DNA from: Micromonospora sp. WMMD961 | GTDB taxonomy: Bacteria; Actinomycetota; Actinomycetes; Mycobacteriales; Micromonosporaceae | NCBI RefSeq assembly: GCF_029626145.1 | Contig: NZ_JARUBJ010000002.1 | Location: 2,696,501-2,760,500 of the forward strand | Length of the DNA: 64,000 nt | Reading direction: 5' to 3' | In this document: positions 8,296 to 16,932 of the stretch, piece by piece | How the letters are laid out: every line of letters starts with the position of its first letter | Position numbering within the stretch: position 1 is the first letter of the stretch | The notes under the pieces: generated by a model | Databases searched by the model: none | The model's input: the letters and a program-made list of their open reading frames with translations, nothing else | Told to the model about the DNA's origin: nothing | Program-made: the position numbers and the translations under genes

Positions 8296-9243
8296 TTACG
8301 CCGTCTGCTGGCGCGTCTTGCGGGCGGTGTCGATCACGTCCCAGATCACGATCGCGGCGGTGATCAGCGCGATGGCCAGGCCGAGGGAGTCCCGGTTGCC
8401 CGCCTCCGCCACCCAGCTCAGCCGCTCGGCAAGGGCCGGGTTGAGCAGTCGGTCGGAGAGTGCCAGCCACACCAGCGGCACCGCGAAGGCCAGGCTGAGC
8501 AGCGCCTTGACGGCGAACAGGGGCCAGGTCCAGCGCCCGATCCGGTACTTGACGATCTCGAACACCACGCTGGCGACCAGCACCACGATCAACGCTGGCA
8601 GCCAGAACGACCAGAGGGCCGGGTCGAGGATCGGGATGTTCTCGCCGTCGGTGCCCCTGACCCAGGACTGGTAGTGCTGGAACGGCAGGTAGCCGATGGT
8701 CAGCAGCAGCATGATCACGGACGCGATGGTGTCGGCGAGGGGGATGCCCCGACGCGCCGGGGCGTCGGGCAGTTGGTCGACTGTCCACTCCGGCAGGTCC
8801 ACGGCCGTCTGGGTGCGCTCGATGATGGCGAAGGTCAGGGTGAGCCAGAAGGTGATCTGCACGGCCACCTGCATGGCCACCACGAGGCCGGGTCCGATGG
8901 CGCCGAAACCCTGTCCTTCGGTGGCTTTCACGATGGTGACGATCGTGCCGACGATCGCCGGGATGAAGCTCAGCAGCAGCTTCAGTAGCCGCAGCCAGAG
9001 CAGGTAGTAGGTGGGGCCGATGAGTTGCAGTCGACGGTCGGCGTACCGGGCGGCCAGCACGTCGGGGTTGCCCAGCTCGGTGAGCACCTCCCGCTCGGCG
9101 GTGGTGGCGTCCTGGCCGCCGTCGGTCCGCCCCTCGATCATGTCGTCGATGGAGGCGCGCAGCTCGCTGGCGATCTCGTCGCGGCGCGGAGCGGGCACCG
9201 AGCGCAGGGTGGCGGCGAGGTAGCGGTCGGTCAGGGTGTTCAT
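8296..9243 (-). CDS. HAAS/DUF1700-type membrane protein, PadR partner
   Basis: A 315-residue protein. The N-terminal soluble module of about 80 residues is rich in charged helices (RRDEIASELRASIDDMIEGR, then LTELGNPDVLAARY), the signature of the HAAS signalling domain. About six membrane segments follow. Such proteins are almost always encoded just after a PadR repressor, here with a 4-bp ATGA overlap, and are thought to tune membrane or permease activity. The ATG at 9243 is fixed by that overlap and by GGAGTGG upstream. No transport signature was recognised. Confidence 0.8.
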   Translation of the reverse strand: MNTLTDRYLAATLRSVPAPRRDEIASELRASIDDMIEGRTDGGQDATTAEREVLTELGNPDVLAARYADRRLQLIGPTYYLLWLRLLKLLLSFIPAIVGTIVTIVKATEGQGFGAIGPGLVVAMQVAVQITFWLTLTFAIIERTQTAVDLPEWTVDQLPDAPARRGIPLADTIASVIMLLLTIGYLPFQHYQSWVRGTDGENIPILDPALWSFWLPALIVVLVASVVFEIVKYRIGRWTWPLFAVKALLSLAFAVPLVWLALSDRLLNPALAERLSWVAEAGNRDSLGLAIALITAAIVIWDVIDTARKTRQQTA

Positions 9244-9581
9244 CGGTCCACTCCTTGGATCAGCCCGGTGACGGAGGTCTGCACGGCGGCGAGGTCGTCG
9301 AGGAGCCGGCTCAGCATCGACTCGCCCTCGTCGCTGGTCCGGTAGAACTTGCGCGGCCGGCTCTCCTCGGTGTTCCACTCGCTGGTCAGCAGCCCCTGGT
9401 CCTCCAGGCGGCGCAGCAGCGGATAGAGGGTGTTGGCGTCCACCGGGAAGCCGTGTTCGGTGAGCCGTTGCAGCAGTGCGTAGCCGTAGTCGGGTCGGCG
9501 TAGCGCGACCAGGCTGGCCACCACGACGGTGCCTCGACGCAACTCCTGTAGGTGCGTCCGTAGAACGTCCTCGCTAACCAT
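9240..9581 (-). CDS. PadR-family transcriptional regulator
   Basis: A 113-residue PadR repressor. The winged HTH has the motif YGYALLQRLTEHGFPVDANTLYPLLRRLEDQGLL at about residues 33-66, followed by RKFYRTSDEG and a dimerisation helix. It is immediately upstream of, and overlapping, the HAAS gene. An inverted repeat covers its start codon and promoter, consistent with autoregulation. Family members respond to phenolics, drugs or membrane-active compounds; the inducer here is unknown. Confidence 0.9.
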   Translation of the reverse strand: MVSEDVLRTHLQELRRGTVVVASLVALRRPDYGYALLQRLTEHGFPVDANTLYPLLRRLEDQGLLTSEWNTEESRPRKFYRTSDEGESMLSRLLDDLAAVQTSVTGLIQGVDR

Positions 9582-9606
9582 GTGTCACACCATACTGTGT
9601 GGCACA
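9581..9606. promoter_or_regulatory. Candidate PadR operator
   Basis: TGTGTCACAC and GTGTGGCACA form a 10-base inverted repeat with one mismatch around a six-base spacer. It begins at the first base of the padR start codon. Position suggests autoregulation. Confidence 0.5.
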
Positions 9607-9713
9607 CACTGTTGTCTACGCCAATAACGTCGCGTCTGTTGGGGGTGTGCGGCGGCGGCCGGAAGTTCGGCCCGGCGACGGGGCCGCGCAGGCCCTCCGA
9701 CCAGGCCTCTGGT

Positions 9714-9792
9714 CCTCCTTTGCTCTGCTGCTGCGGATGCGCCACCGAGGTCGCTGCCGGGCGGTGCGGATGTGGCAGCAGAGCAAAGGAGG
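9714..9792. repeat. Long inverted repeat, possible dispersed intergenic element
   Basis: Perfect 18-base arms (9714-9731 and 9775-9792) enclose 43 bases in the 288-bp gap between padR and the YciO-type gene. It lies about 80 bp from the YciO-family stop. It may act as a terminator for that gene or be a copy of a genomic repeat family. Confidence 0.55.
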
Positions 9793-9869
9793 GCGCACAT
9801 GAGGGTGGCCCGGCGCCCAGGGGGCGTCGGGCCAGGTGGTCGAGCGACGCGCTCGCCGCGTCGTACGTG

Positions 9870-10490
9870 CTACTCGAAGCGGGACACGTCTCCCGCGCCC
9901 CGGCGCAGGATCTCCGGCTCCGACCCGGACAGGTCGATCACCGTCGTCGGCTCCTTGCCGCAGTCGCCGGCGTCCAGCACCGCGTCGAGCTGGTGGTCGA
10001 GCCGTTCCTTGATCTCCCAGCCCTGGGTCATCGGCTCGTCGTCGCCGGGAAGCACAAGCGTGCTCGACACCAGCGGCTCGGCCAGCTCGGCCAGCAGCGC
10101 CTGGGTCACCGTGTGCCGGGGTACGCGGACACCGACTGTGCGCTTTCTGGGGTGCAGCATCCGGCGGGGCACCTCACGGGTGGCCGGCAGGATGAACGTG
10201 TAACTGCCCGGGGTGGACGCCTTGACCAGTCGGAACACCGCATTGCTGATCTGGACGAACTGGCCGAGCTGCGCGAAGTCGCGGCAGACCAGGGTGAAGT
10301 GGTGCCTGTCGTCGAGGTGGCGGATCTGCCGGATCCGGTCCAACCCGTCCTGGTTGCCCAGCTGGATGCCGAACGCGTAACAGGAATCCGTCGGATAGGC
10401 GACCAGCCCTCCACCGCGGATCAGGTCGGCGACCTGGCCGATGATCCGGGGCTGCGGGTTCTCCGGGTGCACGTCGTAGTACCTCGCCAT
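9870..10490 (-). CDS. YciO/Sua5-family threonylcarbamoyl-AMP synthase-like protein
   Basis: A 206-residue YrdC-fold protein, closer in length and motifs to E. coli YciO than to full Sua5. The nucleotide-binding pattern GGLVAYPTDSCYAFG is at about residues 26-40, followed by the basic pocket (RHLDDRHHFTL) and PGSYTFIL. YrdC proteins make L-threonylcarbamoyl-AMP for tRNA t6A; YciO proteins have weak or uncertain activity, so this may not be the main t6A enzyme. Alone on its strand and divergent from the GNAT gene. Confidence 0.82.
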   Translation of the reverse strand: MARYYDVHPENPQPRIIGQVADLIRGGGLVAYPTDSCYAFGIQLGNQDGLDRIRQIRHLDDRHHFTLVCRDFAQLGQFVQISNAVFRLVKASTPGSYTFILPATREVPRRMLHPRKRTVGVRVPRHTVTQALLAELAEPLVSSTLVLPGDDEPMTQGWEIKERLDHQLDAVLDAGDCGKEPTTVIDLSGSEPEILRRGAGDVSRFE

Positions 10491-10585
10491 GCTGACGAGC
10501 CTAGGCTCATTAGCCGACGTCGAAGGGGCGCGGGCCCGACCGGGCCGGTGGGTCCTGCGGGACGCCCCGGCTGTCGCTCAACGGG

Positions 10586-10591
10586 TAGCGT
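10586..10591 (+). promoter_or_regulatory. -10 element of the GNAT gene (leaderless)
   Basis: TAGCGT seven bases before the ATG at 10599, with no ribosome site between. Confidence 0.45.
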
Positions 10592-10598
10592 CCACCCG

Positions 10599-11207
10599 AT
10601 GGAGCACGGTGAGACTGTCGCGCGGTTCCGTCGGGCTGGATCGGGCGGGCGCGAAGGGGACGCGCCTCACCTGACAGGCCCTCTTCATGCCCGGTCCCTG
10701 GAGACTCCGCGGCTGCTGCTGCGCCGCTGGCACAGCGATGATCTGGACGGGTTCGCCGCCGTCAACGCGCAACCCGAGGTGATGCGCTACATCCATGACG
10801 GCCGCACCCTGGACCGGGCCGCGACCGCGGAGCGTCTGGCCACCTACCGGCGGCACTGGGACGAGCGGGGCTTCGGCCTGTACGCGGTGGAGATCAGAGA
10901 GACGGGCGAGCTGGCCGGTTTCACCGGACTGGCGGTGCCGACCTTCCTGCCCGAGATCATGCCGGCGGTGGAGATCGGCTGGCGGCTCGGCCGCGCGTAC
11001 TGGGGCCGGGGTCTGGCCACCGAGGCGGCCCAGGCGGTCGTCGCCCACGCTCGTGCCGAGCTCGACCTGCGGCGACTGGTCAGCATCCACGTCGTCGGCA
11101 ACGAGGCGTCCGCGCGGGTGATGATCAAGCTGGGGATGTCGCTGGAGCGCGAGACCGTACAGCCGGACACCGGCCGCCGGGTCCGGGTCTACGCGATGGA
11201 CCTCTGA
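10599..11207 (+). CDS. GNAT-family N-acetyltransferase (RimJ/RimL-like)
   Basis: A 202-residue acetyltransferase. The GNAT core begins at about residue 33 (LETPRLLLRRW). The acetyl-CoA loop is the variant GRAYWGRGLATEA near residues 131-143, followed by NEASARVMIKLGM, typical of the RimJ/RimL branch that acetylates protein N-termini or small amines. The 32-residue leader before the core has no recognised domain. The ATG is supported by a leaderless-type promoter; a later start cannot be excluded. Confidence 0.85.
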   Translation: MEHGETVARFRRAGSGGREGDAPHLTGPLHARSLETPRLLLRRWHSDDLDGFAAVNAQPEVMRYIHDGRTLDRAATAERLATYRRHWDERGFGLYAVEIRETGELAGFTGLAVPTFLPEIMPAVEIGWRLGRAYWGRGLATEAAQAVVAHARAELDLRRLVSIHVVGNEASARVMIKLGMSLERETVQPDTGRRVRVYAMDL

Positions 11208-11342
11208 GCGGATCGTCGTGCCCAGGACCGAGGCCGCCGACACACGGGCGGCGCGGCCGGTGGAGCCGCCGAGATCACCTCGGTAGGGTAGGTCCCGGTC
11301 GGCTCCGACCAACAAGATCCACAATGCCGGGGGGCGCCACGC

Positions 11343-14300
11343 ATGGCCGATTCGTTCGCGCATCTGCACGTGCACACGGAATACTCGATGCTCGACGGAG
11401 CGGCCCGCCTGAAGGACCTGTTCGCCGAGGCCAACCGGCTCGGCATGTCCGCCGTGGCGATCACCGACCACGGCAACATGCACGGCGCGAACGACTTCTA
11501 CAACCAGGCGATGGCCGCCGGGATCACCCCGATCCTGGGCGTCGAGGCGTACGTGGCGCCGGAGTCGCGCTATCACAAGGCGCGGGTCAAGTGGGGTCGG
11601 CCGGAGCAGAAGAGCGACGACATCTCCGGTAACGGCGCGATCACCCACAAGACCATGTGGGCGAAGAACGCGCAGGGCCTGAAGAACCTGTTCACCCTCA
11701 ACTCGCGCGCGTCCATCGAGGGGCACTACGTCAAGTGGCCCCGGATGGACATGGAGCTGATCGCCGAGCACGCCGAGGGGATCATGGCCACCACCGGCTG
11801 CCCGTCCGGCGCGGTGCAGACCCGGCTGCGGCTGGGTCAGTTCGACGAGGCGCTCAAGGTCGCCGCCAGCTACCAGGACATCTTCGGCAAGGACAACTAC
11901 TTCCTGGAGATCATGGATCACGGCCTCTCCATCGAGAGCCGGGTCCGCGAGGGGCTCACCGAGATCGCCCGCAAGCTGGACATCCCGCCGGTCGTCACCA
12001 ACGACTCGCACTACACCCACGAGGCCCAGGCCACCGCCCACGACGTGCTGCTCTGCGTGCAGACCGGCAGCAACATCGACGACCCGAACCGGTTCCGGTT
12101 CGAGGGTGGCGGCTACTTCATCAAGAGCGCCGACCAGATGCGCGCGGTGGACTCGTCGGAGCTGTGGCAGGAGGGCTGCCGCAACACGCTGCTGGTCGCC
12201 GAGAAGGTCGACCCGAAGGGCATGTTCGAGTTCCACAACCTGATGCCGCGCTTCCCGGTCCCCGAGGGGGAGACCGAGGAATCCTGGTTCCGCAAGGAGA
12301 CCTTCGCCGGCCTGGGCCGCCGCTACCCGAACGGCATCCCGGAGGGGCACGTCGTCCAGGCGGAGTACGAGCTGGGTGTCATCAACCAGATGGGTTTCCC
12401 GTCGTACTTCCTCGTGGTCGCCGACTTCATCCAGTGGGCCAAGAGTCAGGGCATCTCGGTGGGCCCGGGCCGTGGTTCGGCCGCCGGCTCCCTGGTCGCG
12501 TACGCGCTGGGCATCACCGACCTGGACCCGATCCAGCACGGCCTGATCTTCGAGCGGTTCCTGAACCCCGAGCGGGTCTCGATGCCGGATGTCGACATCG
12601 ACTTCGACGAGCGTCGGCGCGGTGAGGTGATCAAGTACGTTACCGACAAGTGGGGTGAGGACAAGGTCGCCCAGATCGCCACCTTCGGCACGATCAAGGC
12701 GAAGGCCGCGATCAAGGACTCGGCCCGGGTCCTCGGTTACCCGTACGCGGTCGGCGACCGGATCACCAAGGCGATGCCCCCGGCGGTGATGGGCAAGGAC
12801 ATCCCGCTCACCGGCATCTTCGACACCAAGCACCCCCGGTACGCCGAGGCCGGCGAGATCCGTGGCCTGTACGACTCCGACCCGGACGTCCGCAAGGTGA
12901 TCGACACCGCGAAGGGCATCGAGGGGTTGATCCGGCAGACCGGTGTGCACGCCGCCGGCGTCATCATGTCCGCCGAGCCGATCATCGAGCACATCCCGTT
13001 GATGCGCCGCGACGCCGACGGGGCGATCATCACGCAGTTCGACTACCCGACCTGCGAGTCGCTCGGCCTGCTGAAGATGGACTTCCTCGGCCTGCGCAAC
13101 CTGACGATCATCGACGACGCGGTCAAGAACATCGAGCTGAACCACGGCCTCAAGCTCGACCTGCTGGCCCTTCCGCTGGACGACCCGGCCGCGTACGAGC
13201 TGCTGGCCCGCGGTGACACCCTGGGTGTGTTCCAGCTCGACGGTGGGCCGATGCGCTCACTGCTGCGGTTGATGAAGCCGGACAACTTCGAGGACATCTC
13301 CGCCGTCCTGGCCCTGTACCGGCCCGGCCCGATGGGCGTCGACTCGCACACCAACTACGCGCTGCGCAAGAACGGCCTCCAGGAGATCACGCCGATCCAC
13401 CCGGAGCTGGAGGAGCCGCTGCGGGAGATCCTGGCACCCACCCACGGCCTGATCGTCTACCAGGAGCAGGTGCAGCGCGCCGCGCAGATCCTCGCCGGCT
13501 ACAGCCTCGGTCAGGCGGACCTGCTGCGCCGGGCCATGGGTAAGAAGAAGAAGGAGATCCTCGACAAGGAGTTCATCCCGTTCCGGGACGGCTGCCGCGA
13601 GCGCGGCTACTCCGACGAGGCGATCCAGGCGGTGTGGGACGTCCTGGTGCCGTTCGCCGGGTACGCCTTCAACAAGGCGCACTCCGCCGCGTACGGTCTG
13701 GTCTCCTACTGGACGGCGTACCTGAAGGCGCACTACCCGGCCGAGTACATGGCCGGGCTGCTGACCTCCGTCGGTGACGACAAGGACAAGATGGCGCTCT
13801 ACCTGTCCGAGTGTCGCCGGATGCGCATCCAGGTGCTGCCGCCGGACGTGAACACCTCGGCCGGGCCGTTCACCCCGGTCGGCAAGGACATCCGTTTCGG
13901 CCTGGCCGCCGTCCGCAACGTCGGCGCGAACGTGGTCGCCTCGATCATGCGCTGCCGCGACGAGAAGGGCGACTACGCCGACTTCTACGACTTCCTGTCC
14001 AAGGTGGACGCGGTGGTCTGCAACAAGAAGACCATCGAATCCCTGATCAAGGCAGGCGCGTTCGACTCCCTCGGCCATCCCCGCAAGGGGCTGCTCGCGG
14101 TGCACGCCGACGCCATCGACGCGTACGCCGACGTCAAGCGCAAGGAGGCGGTCGGCCAGTACGACCTGTTCGGCGCGGGCTTCGGTGACGCCGACACCGG
14201 CAGTACGACGGTGATGCCGGTCATCGGTGACAGCGAGTGGGACAAGCGCGACAAGTTGGCCTTCGAGCGGGAGATGCTCGGCCTGTACGTCTCCGACCAC

Positions 14301-14873
14301 CCGCTGTTCGGCCTGGAGCACATCCTCGGCGCGGCGGCCGACACCACCATCGCCGCCCTGGCCGAGGAGGGCGCGGTGCCCGACGGGGCGGTGGTCACCC
14401 TCGCCGGCATCCTCTCCGGGGTGCAGCGCCGGGTCACCAAGCAGGGCCGCGCCTGGGCGTCGGCCACCCTGGAGGATCTGGCCGGTGGGGTGGAGGCGCT
14501 GTTCTTCCCCAACACCTACGAGGTGATCGGGCAGTACATCGCCGAGGACGCCATCGTGGTGGTCAAGGGTCGGGTGGACCGCCGCGACGACACCCCCCGG
14601 ATCATGGCGATGGACATGTCCATGCCGGACGTCAGCACCAGCGCCACCAACAAGCCGGTCACCCTCACCATCCCGGTGCACCGCTGCACGCCGCCGCTGA
14701 TGGAGAAGCTCAAGGAAACCCTGGTGCTGCACCCCGGCGACACCGAGGTGCACGTCAAACTCCTCAACGGCGGGCGCACCACCACCCTGCGGCTGGGCCC
14801 GTTCCGGGTGGCGGCGACGACCGCGCTGATGGGTGACCTGAAGAGCGTCCTCGGCCCGGCCAACGTGAGCTGA
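11343..14873 (+). CDS. dnaE: DNA polymerase III subunit alpha (replicative)
   Basis: A 1176-residue C-family polymerase, the expected length for actinobacterial DnaE1. The N-terminal PHP domain opens with HLHVHTEYSMLDG (residues 7-19) and continues to about 280. Polymerase catalytic aspartates are visible as Asp418 and Asp420 in MPDVDIDFD and Asp580 in KMDFLGLR. The GPGRGSAAGSLVAY palm motif, a helix-hairpin-helix region and an OB-fold (about 995-1080) follow. It catalyses chromosomal replication in the Pol III holoenzyme. Monocistronic, ending at a convergent hairpin. Confidence 0.98.
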   Translation: MADSFAHLHVHTEYSMLDGAARLKDLFAEANRLGMSAVAITDHGNMHGANDFYNQAMAAGITPILGVEAYVAPESRYHKARVKWGRPEQKSDDISGNGAITHKTMWAKNAQGLKNLFTLNSRASIEGHYVKWPRMDMELIAEHAEGIMATTGCPSGAVQTRLRLGQFDEALKVAASYQDIFGKDNYFLEIMDHGLSIESRVREGLTEIARKLDIPPVVTNDSHYTHEAQATAHDVLLCVQTGSNIDDPNRFRFEGGGYFIKSADQMRAVDSSELWQEGCRNTLLVAEKVDPKGMFEFHNLMPRFPVPEGETEESWFRKETFAGLGRRYPNGIPEGHVVQAEYELGVINQMGFPSYFLVVADFIQWAKSQGISVGPGRGSAAGSLVAYALGITDLDPIQHGLIFERFLNPERVSMPDVDIDFDERRRGEVIKYVTDKWGEDKVAQIATFGTIKAKAAIKDSARVLGYPYAVGDRITKAMPPAVMGKDIPLTGIFDTKHPRYAEAGEIRGLYDSDPDVRKVIDTAKGIEGLIRQTGVHAAGVIMSAEPIIEHIPLMRRDADGAIITQFDYPTCESLGLLKMDFLGLRNLTIIDDAVKNIELNHGLKLDLLALPLDDPAAYELLARGDTLGVFQLDGGPMRSLLRLMKPDNFEDISAVLALYRPGPMGVDSHTNYALRKNGLQEITPIHPELEEPLREILAPTHGLIVYQEQVQRAAQILAGYSLGQADLLRRAMGKKKKEILDKEFIPFRDGCRERGYSDEAIQAVWDVLVPFAGYAFNKAHSAAYGLVSYWTAYLKAHYPAEYMAGLLTSVGDDKDKMALYLSECRRMRIQVLPPDVNTSAGPFTPVGKDIRFGLAAVRNVGANVVASIMRCRDEKGDYADFYDFLSKVDAVVCNKKTIESLIKAGAFDSLGHPRKGLLAVHADAIDAYADVKRKEAVGQYDLFGAGFGDADTGSTTVMPVIGDSEWDKRDKLAFEREMLGLYVSDHPLFGLEHILGAAADTTIAALAEEGAVPDGAVVTLAGILSGVQRRVTKQGRAWASATLEDLAGGVEALFFPNTYEVIGQYIAEDAIVVVKGRVDRRDDTPRIMAMDMSMPDVSTSATNKPVTLTIPVHRCTPPLMEKLKETLVLHPGDTEVHVKLLNGGRTTTLRLGPFRVAATTALMGDLKSVLGPANVS

Positions 14874-14878
14874 CCGGT

Positions 14879-14917
14879 CCGCGGCCCGTCCGGCGTCATC
14901 ACCGGGCCGGGCCGCGG
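14879..14917. terminator. Convergent terminator between dnaE and the ABC-F gene
   Basis: Ten-base perfect arms (14879-14888 and 14908-14917) with a 19-base interior that can itself pair. Confidence 0.6.
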
Positions 14918-14930
14918 GCGGCCGCCGGGT

Positions 14931-16568
14931 TCAACCCCGGTCGGGGGCGGCGATCTCGCGCAGTTGGCCGTCGGCCAGCCGCAGCCAGCGCTGCACGCCG
15001 ATCTCGGCGAGGAACCGTTCGTCGTGGCTGACCACCACGAACGCGCCCCGGTACGCGGACAGCGCGCTCTCCAACTGGGCGACGCTGACCAGGTCCAGGT
15101 TGTTGGTCGGCTCGTCGAGCAGCAGCAGTTGCGGGGCCGGCTCGGCGCAGAGCACACAGGCGAGGGTCGCGCGCAGCCGCTCACCGCCGGAGAGCACCCC
15201 GACGGGCAGGTTGACCCGGGTGCCCCGGAACAGGAACCGGGCGAGCAGGTTCATCCGCCGGGCGTCCGGCAGGCTCGGCGCGTACGCGGCGAAGTTCTCC
15301 GCCACCGTCCGGTCGAGGTCCAGCAGGTCCAGCCGCTGCGACAGGTACGCGATCCGCCCGTCGGCTCGTTTGACGTCCCCGCCGGCCGGTTCGAGGTCGC
15401 CGTTGACCAGGCGCAGCAGGGTCGACTTGCCGACGCCGTTCGCCCCGGTGAGAGCGATCCGTTCCGGACCTCGGATCACCAGGTCGGCGCCGTCGTCGCC
15501 GAACAGGTCCCGGTCGTCGAAGCGGGCGCGCATCCCCGTACCGGTGAAGACCGTCCGTCCGGTCGGGACGGTGGTGTCCGGCAGGTCCACGACGATGCGG
15601 TCCTCCTCGCGGACCGCCCGACCGGCCTCGTCCAGTCGGGCCTTGGCCTGACCGAGCCGGCTGGAGTGCGTTTCCTGGGCCTTGCCCGCCGACTCCTGCG
15701 CGCTGCGCTTGAGACCGCCGGCGACGATCCGGGCCAGGCCGGCGTTCTTCAGGTTCTTGGAGGCGTTGCTGGCCCTTCGGTCGGCGCGCTCCCGGGCCTG
15801 CTGCATCTCCCGCTTCTCCCGCTTCACCTCCTGCTCGGCGTTGCGCAGGTTGCTCTCGGCCACCTCCCGGGCCGCCTGCACCGCCTCGGTGTACGCGGTG
15901 AAGTTGCCCCCGTACCAGCGGATCTCGCCGCGCTCCAACTCGGCGATGCGGTCCATCCGGTCCAGCAGTTCCCGGTCGTGGCTGACCAGCAGCAGGCACC
16001 CGGACCAGTCGGTGAGCACGTCGTAGAGCTTGTGCCGGGCCTCCAGGTCCAGGTTGTTGGTCGGCTCGTCGAGCAGCAGCACGTCCGGGCGGCGCAGCAG
16101 CTGCGCCGCCAGCCCGAGGGAGACCACCTGGCCGCCGCTGAGCGTGTGCAGCGGCCGGTCGAGCGACAGGTCACCCAGACCGAGCCGGTCCAGTTCACCG
16201 CGGGTGCGCTCCTCGATGTCCCAGTCGTCGCCGATCGTGGCGAAGTGCTCCTCGCTGGCGTCGCCGGCCTCGATGGCGTGCAGTGCCGCGATCCGCTCGG
16301 CGACGCCGAGCACCTGCGCCACGGCCAGGTCGCCGGCCAGGGGGAGGGTCTGCGGGAGGTAACCGAGCAGGCCGTCGACGGTGACGCTGCCGCCGCTGGG
16401 CCGCAGCTCCCCGGCGATCAGCCGCAGCAGGGTGCTCTTGCCGGCGCCGTTGGGCGCGACCAGGCCGGTGCGACCGCCGGGAACGGTGAAAGACAGCTCC
16501 GAGAAGACCGGGGTGTCGTCCGGCCAGGAGAAGGACAGGTTCGAGCAGACGATGAACGCATCAGACAT
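14931..16568 (-). CDS. ABC-F family ATPase (ribosome-associated, possible antibiotic protection)
   Basis: A 545-residue protein with two ABC domains and no membrane segments, as in ABC-F ribosome factors. First cassette: Walker A APNGAGKS near residues 37-44, signature LSGGQ, Walker B VLLLDEPTNNLDLE. Second: GANGVGKS, signature LSGGE, LLLLDEPTNNLDL. A basic coiled linker of roughly 60-70 residues (KREKREMQQARERADRR) would reach the tRNA E/P site. Members rescue stalled ribosomes or confer macrolide, lincosamide or pleuromutilin resistance (OleB, TlrC, Msr types). The start follows GAGG eight bases upstream. The long leader with a small ORF supports a drug-inducible role, but housekeeping is possible. 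Confidence 0.88.
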   Translation of the reverse strand: MSDAFIVCSNLSFSWPDDTPVFSELSFTVPGGRTGLVAPNGAGKSTLLRLIAGELRPSGGSVTVDGLLGYLPQTLPLAGDLAVAQVLGVAERIAALHAIEAGDASEEHFATIGDDWDIEERTRGELDRLGLGDLSLDRPLHTLSGGQVVSLGLAAQLLRRPDVLLLDEPTNNLDLEARHKLYDVLTDWSGCLLLVSHDRELLDRMDRIAELERGEIRWYGGNFTAYTEAVQAAREVAESNLRNAEQEVKREKREMQQARERADRRASNASKNLKNAGLARIVAGGLKRSAQESAGKAQETHSSRLGQAKARLDEAGRAVREEDRIVVDLPDTTVPTGRTVFTGTGMRARFDDRDLFGDDGADLVIRGPERIALTGANGVGKSTLLRLVNGDLEPAGGDVKRADGRIAYLSQRLDLLDLDRTVAENFAAYAPSLPDARRMNLLARFLFRGTRVNLPVGVLSGGERLRATLACVLCAEPAPQLLLLDEPTNNLDLVSVAQLESALSAYRGAFVVVSHDERFLAEIGVQRWLRLADGQLREIAAPDRG

Positions 16569-16644
16569 GCGAGTGACCTCAAAGGGTGGGTTGGGCGCGT
16601 TCGAGCACGCCCGACGACAAACGGGACCGGTGGAACGACGTCAT

Positions 16645-16683
16645 GGCCACCGCGGCTGCGCGCAACGCGCCGAACCGATGGCC
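16645..16683 (-). promoter_or_regulatory. Leader hairpin before the ABC-F gene
   Basis: GGCCA/TGGCC outer pairing encloses a GCGCG-TTG-CGCGC stem in the leader RNA, between the upstream ORF stop and the ABC-F ribosome site. It could attenuate expression; no U-tract follows. Confidence 0.4.
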
Positions 16684-16697
16684 GCACACATCCGGTC

Positions 16698-16727
16698 TCA
16701 CCCGGAGATGTCGTCGTCACCCGCCAT
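16698..16727 (-). CDS. Upstream leader ORF (9 codons) of the ABC-F gene
   Basis: ATG to TGA encoding MAGDDDISG, with the strong ribosome-binding sequence AGGGAG seven bases before the ATG. It lies about 40 bp after a plausible transcription start and 129 bp before the ABC-F ATG. Short leader peptides of this kind control several antibiotic-resistance ABC-F and erm genes by ribosome stalling. The peptide shows no known arrest motif, so function is inferred from position and ribosome site only. Confidence 0.45.
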   Translation of the reverse strand: MAGDDDISG

Positions 16728-16766
16728 GTCTGGTCTCCCTGGTCGTACCGCTGACCCAACGGACCC

Positions 16767-16772
16767 AGTCTA
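16767..16772 (-). promoter_or_regulatory. -10 element of the ABC-F transcript
   Basis: TAGACT on the minus strand, 40 bp before the leader ORF; the -35 region is weak. Confidence 0.35.
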
Positions 16773-16826
16773 ACAACGGATCTTCACCCCGCCACCGGGT
16801 TCCCGCGCTGCCCCGGCGCCGCTGCG

Positions 16827-16906
16827 CAAGATCCGCGCAACATCGGGGATGTTGCTGTGTCACGCGCCCCTGAGGCAGCAACATCGGGGAAGTTGCTCGG
16901 ATCTTG
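16827..16906. repeat. Compound hairpin element after the two-component operon
   Basis: An outer nine-base inverted repeat (16827-16835 and 16898-16906) encloses two similar small hairpins, GCAACATC-GGG-GATGTTGC at 16837-16855 and a related copy at 16877-16897. It lies 26 bp beyond the response-regulator stop. It could end that operon or belong to a dispersed repeat family. The rest of the 364-bp gap 16569-16932 holds the ABC-F leader and promoter. Confidence 0.55.
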
Positions 16907-16932
16907 ACGCGGCCCGCGGCCCGCGGTTCTGC

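Noticed and set aside
9582..10598. Upstream extension of the GNAT frame by more than 300 codons
   Set aside because: It runs antisense through the YciO-family gene; the GNAT core and leaderless promoter place the start at 10599.
10578..13145. 855-codon open frame antisense to dnaE
   Set aside because: A shadow of high-GC codon bias on the opposite strand; composition is Asp/Arg/Val-rich without domains, while dnaE is unambiguous.
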